DNA from: an uncultured Desulfovibrio sp.
GTDB lineage: Bacteria; Desulfobacterota; Desulfovibrionia; Desulfovibrionales; Desulfovibrionaceae
Direction of reading: 5' to 3'
Assembly: GCA_900541395.1 (NCBI GenBank)
Contig: UQJT01000006.1
Span: 1 to 64,000 of the forward strand
Length of the DNA: 64,000 nucleotides
Below the pieces are notes generated by a model. That model did no database searches. It was given only the letters and a program-made list of their open reading frames with translations, and was not told the DNA's origin. The position numbers and the translations under genes were made by a program. Within the stretch, counting starts at the first letter, position 1. Every line of letters starts with the position of its first letter. This document shows, in pieces, positions 8,910 to 17,330 of the stretch.

Positions 8910-9524
8910 ATGACATTGGAAAACAAACTGGGTTTGACCGAGGCGGCGGAACTTGCCCGCGTCGAGGAGAAACTGAGCAAGGCAAAAGCGGCTCTGCTTT
9001 TTAAACAGGGCCTGCTGGATACCCTTCCAACAGGCACTTTTGCCGGACTCGCGGCTATCCATCGGTTTTTGTTTGAAGATATTTATCCCTTTGCCGGACA
9101 AATCCGGCAGGTGAATATTTCCAAAGGACAATTCCGCTTTGCGCCCGTCCTCTATCTGGAGGATGCTTTGCGGCGCATAGATGATATGCCGCAAAGCAGC
9201 TTCGATGAAATTGTGGAAAAATATGTGGAAATGAATGTGGCGCATCCTTTTCGGGAAGGCAATGGCCGCAGCGCCCGCATCTGGCTGGACGCCATATTGA
9301 AAAAGGAATTGGGCGTGGTTGTGGACTGGAGCGGAATAGACCGTGAAGCATATTTGCAGGCAATGGAACGCAGTCCTGTGAATGATGTGGAAATCAAGGC
9401 AATTCTGAAAAAGGGATTGACCGATCAGGTCAATGACCGGACCGTCTATATGAAGGGTATAGACGCAAGCTACCACTATGAAGGCTATCATATTTTTCGT
9501 ACAGAAGATCTGAGCCGTAATTGA
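8910..9524 (+). CDS. class III (self-inhibited) Fic-domain protein
   Basis: 204 residues. Fic enzymes usually transfer AMP from ATP to a hydroxyl group of a target protein. The active-site loop HPFREGNGRSAR (112-123) matches the full HPFx(D/E)GNGRxxR consensus, so catalysis should be intact. Near the C-terminus, SYHYEG (187-192) fits the inhibitory (S/T)xxxE(G/N) motif, with Glu191 expected to block ATP binding. A C-terminal position of this motif defines class III, the NmFic type. I chose the ATG at 8910 because a ribosome site (AGGGGAAG) precedes it; an upstream extension would only overlap the end of hsdS. It lies 10 bases after hsdS and 12 before hsdR, clearly part of the operon. Target unknown. 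Confidence 0.92.
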   Translation: MTLENKLGLTEAAELARVEEKLSKAKAALLFKQGLLDTLPTGTFAGLAAIHRFLFEDIYPFAGQIRQVNISKGQFRFAPVLYLEDALRRIDDMPQSSFDEIVEKYVEMNVAHPFREGNGRSARIWLDAILKKELGVVVDWSGIDREAYLQAMERSPVNDVEIKAILKKGLTDQVNDRTVYMKGIDASYHYEGYHIFRTEDLSRN

Positions 9525-9536
9525 CGTGAGGAAAGC

Positions 9537-12500
9537 ATGAATTTTCGCAATGAAAAAGATTTTGAGGATTTGCTTGTTGCCATGCTGCCTACGGTCGGGT
9601 GGGAGGACTCGGTTCTGGAAAATTATGATGAAGCCAGGCTCTTGCAAAACTGGGCCGATATTCTGTTCGAAAATAACAGAGGTATAGATCGCCTCAATGA
9701 TTTTCCTCTGACGAACGGAGAAATGCAACAGATTCTGGAGCAGGTGAAAGAACTCAAAACACCGCTCAGGCTTAATGGTTTCATCAATGGCGGCAGTGTT
9801 CAGATCAGACGCGATAATCCCGAGGATACGCTGCACTTTGGCAAAGAGATTTCCCTGAAAATTTATAACCGCAAGGAAATAGCCGCTGGTCAGAGCCGGT
9901 ATCAGATAGCCCGGCAGCCTCGATTTTCCGTCAAATCAAAAATACTGAATGACCGCCGGGGAGATGTGCTGCTGCTCATCAACGGCATGCCGGTCATCCA
10001 TATTGAATTGAAAAGAAGCGGCGTGCCTGTCAGTCAGGCTTGCAACCAAATCCAAAAATATGCCGCCGAGGGTTGCTTTACCGGTTTGTTCTCGCTGGTA
10101 CAGGTTTTTGTGGCCATGAACCCTGAAGAGGCTCTCTATTTTGCCAATCCCGGCCCGGAGGGCAAATTTAATCCTGATTATTATTTTCATTGGGCCGATT
10201 TTCATAACGAACCAATCAATATGTGGGACAAGTTCACCCGCGACCTGCTTTCCATCCCCATGGCGCATCAGCTTATCGGCTTTTACACCGTGGCCGATGA
10301 TTCGGACGGTATATTGAAGGTGATGCGAAGTTACCAGTATCAGGCTGCCAATGCCATTTCCGACAAGGTGAGCAAAGCTCGCTGGGAAGCTGAACATTTG
10401 GGCGCAAATCAGCGCGGCGGCTTTGTCTGGCATACCACAGGCTCCGGGAAGACTATGACTTCCTTCAAGTCCGCCCAGTTGATCGCTTCCTCCAAGGATG
10501 CCGACAAGGTCGTTTTTCTGATGGATCGTATTGAACTTGGAACTCAGAGTTTAAAGGAATATCGGGGATTTGCTGAAGAAAATGAAGATGTGCAGGCAAC
10601 GGAAAATACAAGTGTGCTTGCCGGCAAACTGAAAAGCAATGCCCCGGCCGATACCCTGATTGTCACGTCCATCCAGAAAATGAGCAATATCAGGAATGAG
10701 GGTGAATATGGTCTGAATGCCGCGGACTTGGAAAAGATGCGATCCAAACGCATTGTTTTTATTGTGGATGAATGTCATCGCTCCACATTTGGAGATATGC
10801 TGCTTGTTATCAAGGAAACATTCCCTCTGGCCATGTTCTTTGGTTTTACCGGAACGCCGATTCACGAAGAAAATCAAAAGAAGAAAAGTACGACAGCTAC
10901 CGTGTTCGGCAATGAGTTGCACCGGTACAGTATTGCTGACGGAATACGGGACAAAAATGTACTTGGGTTTGACCCTTATAAAGTAGCGACCTACAGAGAT
11001 CAGGATGTTCGGAAGGCTGTCGCTTTGGAACGGGCCAAAGCCTCAGATGAGGACGAGGTACACTCCGACCCTAAAAAGGAAAAAATTTTCTATAAATACA
11101 TGAATATGCCCATGGCAGGGCATACCGATGCCACGGGAAAGCACTGCAAGGGTATTGAGGACTATATTCCTCATGCCCAGTATCAAACCCCTGAGCATCA
11201 AAACAAGGTTGTGGAAGATATTCTGGAAAATTGGTCAGCACTCAGCCATGGAAGCAAATTTCACGCAATTTTTGCCACATCATCCATTCCTGAAGCTATA
11301 GAATACTATCGTCTTTTTAAGTCTGCCAATACAAAACTCAAAATTACCGCCTTGTTTGACCCTAATATTGATAATGATGATGCCGCCAAGGCTCTCGACA
11401 AGGAGGCTGGGCTGAAAGAAATTATTGAGGATTATAATGCGCGCTACGGGCAACATTTCAGTATTCCCACTTTTGCCGCTATGAAAAAAGATATTGCCTC
11501 CAGACTTGCGCACAAAAAACCGTATGAACGCATTGAACGGGAACCTGAAAAGCAACTCAACCTTTTGATTGTGGTCGATCAGATGTTGACGGGATTTGAC
11601 TCAAAATGGGTCAATACGCTTTATCTGGATAAACTGCTTCAATATGAAAATATCATTCAGGCTTTTTCCCGTACCAATCGCCTTTTCGGACCGGACAAAC
11701 CGTTTGGGACCATTAAATATTATCGTTATCCGCATACGATGGAGAAAAATATTGAGGCTGCCGTGGCTCTGTATTCCGGAAACAAGCCGCTTGCCCTCTT
11801 TGTTCAGAAGCTCCCTGAAAATATTGAGGGGATGAACAGACTTTTTGCACAAATTTCCGATTTGTTTAACAGCGCAAAAATTGAAAATTTCAGCAAACTT
11901 CCTGAGGAAGCTTCGGAACGGAATAGATTTGTCAAGTTATTTAATGAGTTCAACGGATATTTTTCCGCCGCTAAAGTGCAGGGCTTTTCATGGGATAAAA
12001 CATACTATGAATTTATAGATAGGGGAACAAGCAGACCGGTGAGTATAAAAGTTATAATTGATGAATATACATATAACACCCTTGTAAAGAGATATCAGGA
12101 GTTATATTCTGATATAACTGATGGAAATAATGAAGATACTGTCCCGTATGATCTTGTTGGATATATCACAACCATTGATACAGATAAAATTGACTCAGAT
12201 TATATGAACAGTCGTTTTGTAAAGTATATCAAAACTTCGTGCCAAGAAAATATAAGTGAAGAAGAAAAACAACAAGCTCGGAATGAGCTACATAAAACAT
12301 TTGCAAGTCTTTCGCAGGAAGAGCAAAAGGTGGCAAATATTTTGCTTCACGAGATGCAGCGAGAAGATTTTGTGTATGAAGAGGGAAAGACTTTTCGAGA
12401 CTATATTGCAGATTATCTTTCCAGAAAGCATGGCGCACGCATTCATGCCCTTGCCACACTTTTAGGTCTTGATGAAAAGATGTTGCACAATATGATGGAG

Positions 12501-12710
12501 TTGCATTTGACAACACAAAATATCAATGAATTTGGCCGATATGACGCATTGAAAAGCACCATAGACAAACAAAAAGCCAGATTATATTTTGAATCACTGG
12601 AAGGAAAGAGACTTATTCCTCCAAAAGTATTGGTAAAAGCTGATAATCTTCTTCGGGAATTTATCATCAGCGGCGGTTTTGATATTCAAAAGCCGAAAAC
12701 TTACGATTAA
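9537..12710 (+). CDS. hsdR: type I restriction enzyme motor/nuclease subunit HsdR
   Basis: 1057 residues. The subunit translocates DNA with ATP and cleaves away from the unmethylated recognition site. The N-terminal PD-(D/E)xK nuclease is visible as Asp143 and Glu157-x-Lys159 (IELKRSG). The superfamily 2 helicase motor follows, with Walker A GSGKT at 302-306 and the DEAD-box variant DECH at 411-414. Later helicase motifs include VVDQMLTGFDSKW and QAFSRTNRLF. The C-terminal 250 residues would bind the methyltransferase core. The start has GAGGAAAG upstream. All key residues are present and there is no frameshift, so restriction should be active. Confidence 0.96.
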   Translation: MNFRNEKDFEDLLVAMLPTVGWEDSVLENYDEARLLQNWADILFENNRGIDRLNDFPLTNGEMQQILEQVKELKTPLRLNGFINGGSVQIRRDNPEDTLHFGKEISLKIYNRKEIAAGQSRYQIARQPRFSVKSKILNDRRGDVLLLINGMPVIHIELKRSGVPVSQACNQIQKYAAEGCFTGLFSLVQVFVAMNPEEALYFANPGPEGKFNPDYYFHWADFHNEPINMWDKFTRDLLSIPMAHQLIGFYTVADDSDGILKVMRSYQYQAANAISDKVSKARWEAEHLGANQRGGFVWHTTGSGKTMTSFKSAQLIASSKDADKVVFLMDRIELGTQSLKEYRGFAEENEDVQATENTSVLAGKLKSNAPADTLIVTSIQKMSNIRNEGEYGLNAADLEKMRSKRIVFIVDECHRSTFGDMLLVIKETFPLAMFFGFTGTPIHEENQKKKSTTATVFGNELHRYSIADGIRDKNVLGFDPYKVATYRDQDVRKAVALERAKASDEDEVHSDPKKEKIFYKYMNMPMAGHTDATGKHCKGIEDYIPHAQYQTPEHQNKVVEDILENWSALSHGSKFHAIFATSSIPEAIEYYRLFKSANTKLKITALFDPNIDNDDAAKALDKEAGLKEIIEDYNARYGQHFSIPTFAAMKKDIASRLAHKKPYERIEREPEKQLNLLIVVDQMLTGFDSKWVNTLYLDKLLQYENIIQAFSRTNRLFGPDKPFGTIKYYRYPHTMEKNIEAAVALYSGNKPLALFVQKLPENIEGMNRLFAQISDLFNSAKIENFSKLPEEASERNRFVKLFNEFNGYFSAAKVQGFSWDKTYYEFIDRGTSRPVSIKVIIDEYTYNTLVKRYQELYSDITDGNNEDTVPYDLVGYITTIDTDKIDSDYMNSRFVKYIKTSCQENISEEEKQQARNELHKTFASLSQEEQKVANILLHEMQREDFVYEEGKTFRDYIADYLSRKHGARIHALATLLGLDEKMLHNMMELHLTTQNINEFGRYDALKSTIDKQKARLYFESLEGKRLIPPKVLVKADNLLREFIISGGFDIQKPKTYD

Positions 12711-12774
12711 CCAAAGTGGAATGCTCATTTTGCATTCAAAGGGTCGGGGCTGCTGCTCAGGCCCTTTTCGCATG

Positions 12775-13253
12775 TTTGGGAACAGCGTTATGTCAATAAA
12801 CTTCAATGAAATATTAGACGGTTGTGATAAAAAAAATACCATTTATTACTAGAAATATAAATTTTGAAAAAATAAAAAAATGCCCTTTTGAAAAACGGAA
12901 ATATAGTGATTGTTGATGCTGTTGAAGATGAGAGTATATATAAATGTACAGAACTTTTCAATGTATCACAAGGCGAGCAAATTTTTAGCGGTCTACATAC
13001 GATCCCGCGCAGGCCAAATATTCAATTTTCACAAGGATTTCTTGATTACTATATGAACTCAAATTTATATCATAGTCAACTTATCCCATTAATGCAAGGT
13101 ATCAAAGTATTATCCTTATCAAAATCATCTTTGCAAGATGCATTAATTGTTTTTCCCTTGAATAGAAAAGAACAAGTCTGCATCGGTGTCTTCTTTCGCC
13201 ACCACGCTCGCCTTATCATCCTTCATCAGCATAAGTATATTTTACAGACCTAA
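12775..13253 (+). pseudogene. hsdS': decayed second hsdS cassette (half-specificity gene)
   Basis: The end of the segment is open from 12888 and reads KNGNIVIVDAVEDESIYKC...GLHTIPRR...LIPLMQGIKVLSLSK, then IGVFFRHHARLIILHQHK. It aligns collinearly with the second recognition domain and closing helix of the intact HsdS, but with many substitutions. At 12775-12790 the DNA still encodes VWEQR, the opening block of a recognition domain. Between these, stops and lost sequence break the frame and no start codon makes sense. It is therefore a silent or degraded cassette in the same orientation as hsdS, immediately downstream of hsdR. Confidence 0.75.
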
Positions 13254-13330
13254 GAAGTAGAATTATGTTAAGCAAGGTAAAAGCAACAGAAATTTTTTTT
13301 GCCAATACTATGCGCACTGGATACGCGTAC

Positions 13331-13357
13331 GCCTTGGGAAACTTTGTTTCCCAAGGC
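13331..13357. repeat. 11-bp hairpin at the island right edge
   Basis: GCCTTGGGAAA (13331-13341) and TTTCCCAAGGC (13347-13357) form a perfect 11-bp stem with a 5-base loop. No uridine run follows. Confidence 0.7.
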
Positions 13358-13393
13358 CGCGCTCCGCGAAACCTTCTTCCGTCTTCTATTCCT

Positions 13394-13436
13394 CGCCCCC
13401 CTCCCTGCCGCCTTCCAGGCGGCAGGGAGGGGGGCG
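13394..13436. terminator. 20-bp perfect hairpin after gltX
   Basis: The arms 13394-13413 and 13417-13436 are perfectly complementary over 20 bases around a 3-base loop. It lies 15 bases beyond the gltX stop codon, where a terminator is expected. There is no uridine tract on either strand, so it may instead stop exonucleases or be a REP-like element. A similar hairpin-plus-19-mer arrangement occurs near 47.5 kb. Confidence 0.5.
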
Positions 13437-13442
13437 TCGCTC

Positions 13443-13461
13443 CAAGCTCGCTACCGCTCGC
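13443..13461. repeat. 19-base dispersed repeat, copy 1 (over the gltX stop)
   Basis: CAAGCTCGCTACCGCTCGC is identical to 47568-47586. Here it spans the stop codon of gltX, so the last residues of GltX are encoded by the repeat. In both places hairpins lie within about 20 bases on its left side. Confidence 0.7.
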
Positions 13462-14854
13462 CTCTCCGCAGGTTGAAGGCTGCCTTATCAAGGCGTTTCA
13501 GGCTTTCCTCCCGACCCAGGGCGGCGAGGATAAGGTGGACGGAGGGGCCGCCGGACTGCCCGATGAGAGCGGCGCGCAACGGGGGCCCCACCTGCTTGAA
13601 CTTCAGGCCGCCCCGCTCCACGTACTCGTGGATGGTTTGTTCCAAAGTCTCGGGCTCAAAGTTCGACAGTTCGGCGAACACGCCACGCAGATCGGCCACC
13701 CGGGCCCTGCCTTCGTCGTTGAGGGATTTGGCGGCCTTTTCTTCGCACTCTAAGCTGTCCGCATCCTGAAAATAGACGGTCAGGGCGGCGGCCATGTCCT
13801 TCAGGTTGGCGGCGCGCTCGCGGTACAAGGGCACCAGGGCCTCCAAGCGTTCGACCGGCACGTCGAAACCGAGCTGAAGCACGAAGGGGCGCAGCATGGC
13901 GGCCAGTTCGGGCGTGGGGGTTTCCTTCAGGTAATGGGCGTTGAGCCACTGCAATTTTTCCGGGTCGAAGGCGGCCGCCGCGCTGTTCAGGTTAGTGCCG
14001 TCAAACAGCTTCACCAACTCGTCCAGGGCGAATATTTCCTGGTCGCCGTGGGACCAGCCGAGCCGCACCAGATAGTTGACCAGGGCCTGAGGCAGCAAAC
14101 CGTCCTGCTCGTATTCGATGACGGCCCGCGCGCCGTGGCGCTTGGACAGCTTCTGCCTGTCCGGCCCCAGAATCATGGGCACATGGCCGAACACCGGCGT
14201 TTCCCATCCTAAGGCCTGATACAGCAGTATCTGCTTGGGGGTGTTCGACACGTGGTCGTCGCCGCGCAGCACGTGGGTCACCTCCATGTCATGGTCGTCC
14301 ACCACCACGGCCATGTTATAGGTGGGCATGCCGTCGGCACGGCGCAACACCATGTCGTCCAGTTCGGCCACATCCACGGCGATGGGGCCTTTGACCATGT
14401 CGTGAAACACCACCCGACCGTCGGACGGCACCTTGAGGCGGACCACCCGGCCGGGACCGGGGCCCAGGCAGCGCTCGCGGCAACGGCCGTTGTAGCGCGG
14501 CTTTTCGCCCTTGGCGCGGGCCACCTCGCGCATGGCCTCCACTTCTTCGGGCGAACAGTCGCACCAGTAGGCGTGGCCGCTTTCGATCAGTTTGTCCACA
14601 TAAGAGTTATACAGATCAAGACGTCGGCTCTGATAGGTAAGGTCGCCGTCCCAGTCCAGGCCCAGCCACTTCATGGAGGCCAGAATGGAATCGGTGTATT
14701 CCTGTTTGGAACGCTCGGCGTCGGTGTCTTCGATACGCAGGCGGAATTCGCCGCCGAAATGACGGGCCAGCAGCCAGCAGAAAATGGCCGTGCGGCCGCC
14801 GCCTATATGCAGATGCCCGGTGGGACTGGGGGCAAAACGCGTCACGACTTTCAT
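13451..14854 (-). CDS. gltX: glutamyl-tRNA synthetase
   Basis: 467-residue class I synthetase that charges tRNA-Glu. HIGH-type motif HLHIGGGRT is near residues 14-22 and the KMSKS-type motif KLSKRHGA is near 240. The segment CSPEEVEAMREVARAKGEKPRYNGRC, C-rich near 100-130, is the zinc-binding region of bacterial GluRS. Length is normal. The ribosome site is GGGAGA. The C-terminus (RRGER) runs into the 19-base dispersed repeat. GltX borders the right side of the restriction island and cysS borders the left, so the island lies between two synthetase genes. Confidence 0.96.
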   Translation of the reverse strand: MKVVTRFAPSPTGHLHIGGGRTAIFCWLLARHFGGEFRLRIEDTDAERSKQEYTDSILASMKWLGLDWDGDLTYQSRRLDLYNSYVDKLIESGHAYWCDCSPEEVEAMREVARAKGEKPRYNGRCRERCLGPGPGRVVRLKVPSDGRVVFHDMVKGPIAVDVAELDDMVLRRADGMPTYNMAVVVDDHDMEVTHVLRGDDHVSNTPKQILLYQALGWETPVFGHVPMILGPDRQKLSKRHGARAVIEYEQDGLLPQALVNYLVRLGWSHGDQEIFALDELVKLFDGTNLNSAAAAFDPEKLQWLNAHYLKETPTPELAAMLRPFVLQLGFDVPVERLEALVPLYRERAANLKDMAAALTVYFQDADSLECEEKAAKSLNDEGRARVADLRGVFAELSNFEPETLEQTIHEYVERGGLKFKQVGPPLRAALIGQSGGPSVHLILAALGREESLKRLDKAAFNLRRGER

Positions 14855-14937
14855 GGCAATGGAATTCTCCCGAAAGGGTTGAGGACAGTGGCCAGGCGAA
14901 GAGCCGTTTCCGACGCGCGAGGCCGACCTTGTGTATC

Positions 14938-15843
14938 CTAATCCCCTTCCGGGGCTATGACAAGGCGACTTTTTTTCAGGAAACCTACGGGGTTATACGT
15001 TTCTTTCGCTTGCCGCAGCCCCTCTTCGCCCATGTCCTGTTCGCGGTTGATCACCGAAAAGCCCTGTCCGGCATGGACCACAAAGGCGTTGTTGATTGCC
15101 TGGTATACGCCGCGATAGTCGGGCTGCACCTTTTCAAAATGAACCACCAAAGTTTCGGGGTCCAGTGCTTCGCCGATGGCGAAAGCCACCATTTTGTCCT
15201 CGACGTACAGCGAGCCCCCGGTGAGATGGTGCAGGCGGCCCCAGTTACCCGCCACGCGGAAAATGACGTCGTTTTCGGCCTGAAGCGAGGGACTGTTCTC
15301 GCAGTCGCGCCAGCGGCACCACTCCTCCTGCAGGGCCAGCACATCTTCTATGCCGCGCGGATTGAGCCGGTTGTCGAGGGGACGGTAATCTTCACCGTAC
15401 ATTTTACGGAACCCATTGACATGGTTCTTTTTTTTGTGGAATTTATTGCCGCTGAGGGTAGCCAATTCCTCGCGGTCGTAAAGATATTCCCACTGTTCGC
15501 GGCTTTCGTCCGTGCGCACGCGGCCGTTCAGCCGTACCCTCAACAACTCGCCCAGTTCGTCCGGGGCGCGATGGAAGGTAACGCCGGCGCGGATTTCGGG
15601 ATGTGATTCCCAGTCCGCCGCGTTCCAGTCGCCCACCGGAGCCCAGTACCGGGGCTCGGGCGCGCTCTGGTGGACCCACACCAGGTCGTCGCGAAAGCCG
15701 AGGGACAGACCGTAATACCCGGCCCAGCCCCAGAGATTGGTAAAAGTGTAGTCGGCGGAACGGCGCGGCGTACGCTGCCGGAACGCCTCGTAATCGTCGA
15801 TGAGATCAAGGGTGACAGGCACAAAGCCTTCAGGAATGCTCAC
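14938..15843 (-). CDS. DUF2156 (GNAT-fold, aminoacyl-phospholipid transferase-like) protein
   Basis: 301 residues. The segment LSGNKFHKKKNHVNGF near residue 130 and the closing region RQAKETYNPVGFLKKSRL are hallmarks of DUF2156. Its fold is the GNAT-like transferase module of MprF and FemX proteins. No membrane segments are present, unlike full MprF, so it is probably cytosolic. The substrate is unknown. The first 14 bases overlap the end of the MATE exporter gene, so the two are translationally coupled, although the functional link is not evident. Confidence 0.85.
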   Translation of the reverse strand: MSIPEGFVPVTLDLIDDYEAFRQRTPRRSADYTFTNLWGWAGYYGLSLGFRDDLVWVHQSAPEPRYWAPVGDWNAADWESHPEIRAGVTFHRAPDELGELLRVRLNGRVRTDESREQWEYLYDREELATLSGNKFHKKKNHVNGFRKMYGEDYRPLDNRLNPRGIEDVLALQEEWCRWRDCENSPSLQAENDVIFRVAGNWGRLHHLTGGSLYVEDKMVAFAIGEALDPETLVVHFEKVQPDYRGVYQAINNAFVVHAGQGFSVINREQDMGEEGLRQAKETYNPVGFLKKSRLVIAPEGD

Positions 15844-17248
15844 GGGAAACCTCCGTATAGGGTGCGGACGGATGATGCAGGGAGGATGAGCGCATGGCGT
15901 AACGGGTCCAGTCCCTGTGAAAAAATACCCAGAACATGGCGCAGGCCTGAACGGTCATGGATATCAGCATGGCCACGTATACGCCGCGCGCCTCGCCCCA
16001 AACCAGATGCGACAAAAACCAGCCCAGAGGCAGACGCACCAGCCAGATGCACGAGGTGTTGACGACCAGGGCGTAAACGGTGGCCCCGGCGCCGGTCATG
16101 ACGCCGTTCAGAATCATGCTGCCCACGGTAAAGGGCGTGGAAAGAATATTATAGGTCAAGTACCCCACAATCTGGGCTTGGACGGCCGCGTCGGGGGAAA
16201 AGACGGCGGCCAGTTCGGGCATCCAGGGCCACATGGCCAATCCCACCAGCGTCATAAGCGCGGCTCCGGTGCCCACGGTGGCCAGGCCGATACGCCGGGC
16301 GGCGGCCTTGTCGCCCGCTCCCAGGGCGTTTCCCACCAGAATGGAGGCCGTGACGTTGAAGGCCATGGCGGGCATGAACAATATGGACTCCACCCGCATA
16401 CCGGCGGTCATGCCGGCCAGAGCGATCACGCTGTTTTCCGGCAGGGACCCCATGATGGCGAACAGGGTGAGATACCCGGTCTGCCACAAAAAAGAGGTCA
16501 GCACGGCGGGCAGCGCCACCTTGAGGAGATAGGGCGCGGCGCGGCGCATCCAACGCAAGGGAGGCACCACCCCGGGCACGAACAGACGGCAGCGGCGCAG
16601 AAACCAAAAAGTCAACGCCCCTCCCACATACACCGCCGTGAACGTGGCCCAGGCGATCCCCGACACGCCCGCCTTGGGGAAACCGAACCAGCCCAGGCCG
16701 AAGCCCAGGTCGCCGACGACGTTGATCACGCAGGCGACCATAACCACCACCAGAGGCATCATGACGTTGCGCGTGGCGCGGAACAGCGTGCTGCCCACCC
16801 CCATGACATACTGCGCGGGCAGGGCCAGCAGGGTCAGCGTCAGAAAATAGGTGGTCAGCGGGCGCAACGATCCGGGCACCTGGAGCAGGGTCAGAATACC
16901 GCCCCGCGCGGCGTAACCGATCACGGCCAGGCCCAGGGCCATGCATACGGCCACGGAAATGACCAGACCGGCGTAGCGTTGTCCCCGCGCGCGTCGCCCC
17001 GCCCCCAAGGACTGGCTGACCGCGGCCATGGCCCCGGCTCCAAGCGCCATACCGAGCACCATAAGAAAGGCCTGAAGCTGAGTGGAAAGTCCGATGGCGG
17101 CCTGAACATCGGCATTAATCCGACCCGCCACCCAAATATCGGTCAACCCGATGACCATAGTGCACAGCATCATCACCGTCTGGGGCCAGACCAGCCCCCA
17201 GATGGTGCCGAAGGGCACGACGGCGGACAGACGTTGGATTAAACTCAT
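15830..17248 (-). CDS. MATE-family multidrug/toxin efflux transporter
   Basis: 472 residues from the chosen start, with twelve predicted membrane segments in two homologous halves. Conserved family segments include MVIGLTDIWVAGRINADVQAAIG near the start and NALGAGDKAAARRIG in the second half. It would export cationic or other organic compounds using a Na+ or H+ gradient. The ATG at 17246-17248 is preceded by GGGAG and gives MSLIQRLSAVVPFG. The frame is open 14 codons further upstream but without a ribosome site. It overlaps the downstream DUF2156 gene. Confidence 0.92.
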   Translation of the reverse strand: MSLIQRLSAVVPFGTIWGLVWPQTVMMLCTMVIGLTDIWVAGRINADVQAAIGLSTQLQAFLMVLGMALGAGAMAAVSQSLGAGRRARGQRYAGLVISVAVCMALGLAVIGYAARGGILTLLQVPGSLRPLTTYFLTLTLLALPAQYVMGVGSTLFRATRNVMMPLVVVMVACVINVVGDLGFGLGWFGFPKAGVSGIAWATFTAVYVGGALTFWFLRRCRLFVPGVVPPLRWMRRAAPYLLKVALPAVLTSFLWQTGYLTLFAIMGSLPENSVIALAGMTAGMRVESILFMPAMAFNVTASILVGNALGAGDKAAARRIGLATVGTGAALMTLVGLAMWPWMPELAAVFSPDAAVQAQIVGYLTYNILSTPFTVGSMILNGVMTGAGATVYALVVNTSCIWLVRLPLGWFLSHLVWGEARGVYVAMLISMTVQACAMFWVFFHRDWTRYAMRSSSLHHPSAPYTEVSREHS

Positions 17249-17274
17249 GGCGCTCCCTTGGCCTTGGACACAAT

Positions 17275-17302
17275 GCGGGGAAGGTCGCAAGACCTTCCCC
17301 GC
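17275..17302. terminator. 12-bp hairpin between lysA and the MATE gene
   Basis: Arms 17275-17286 and 17291-17302 pair perfectly (GCGGGGAAGGTC) around GCAA. It sits 28 bases after lysA and 26 before the MATE start. There is no uridine tract, so termination is uncertain. Confidence 0.5.
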
Positions 17303-17330
17303 ATCATCATAACACCGAATTTGCGTTCGT

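Larger units (their letters stand above)
13254..13450. other. island/core junction with two strong hairpins, no gene
   Basis: This stretch separates the AT-rich island from GC-rich gltX. It contains the two hairpins annotated separately and no convincing coding frame. A frame open from 13265 reads across both hairpins into antisense gltX and is judged spurious. Composition switches from island to host type at about 13320. Confidence 0.6.

Noticed and set aside
7661..13235. Invertible hsdS switch
   Set aside because: The repeats in hsdS and the decayed cassette are all in the same orientation and no site-specific recombinase gene is present, so inversion is not possible as arranged.
13265..13753. 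A plus-strand frame beginning in the island and running into gltX
   Set aside because: It translates through two perfect hairpins and then antisense to gltX; no start context or motif.
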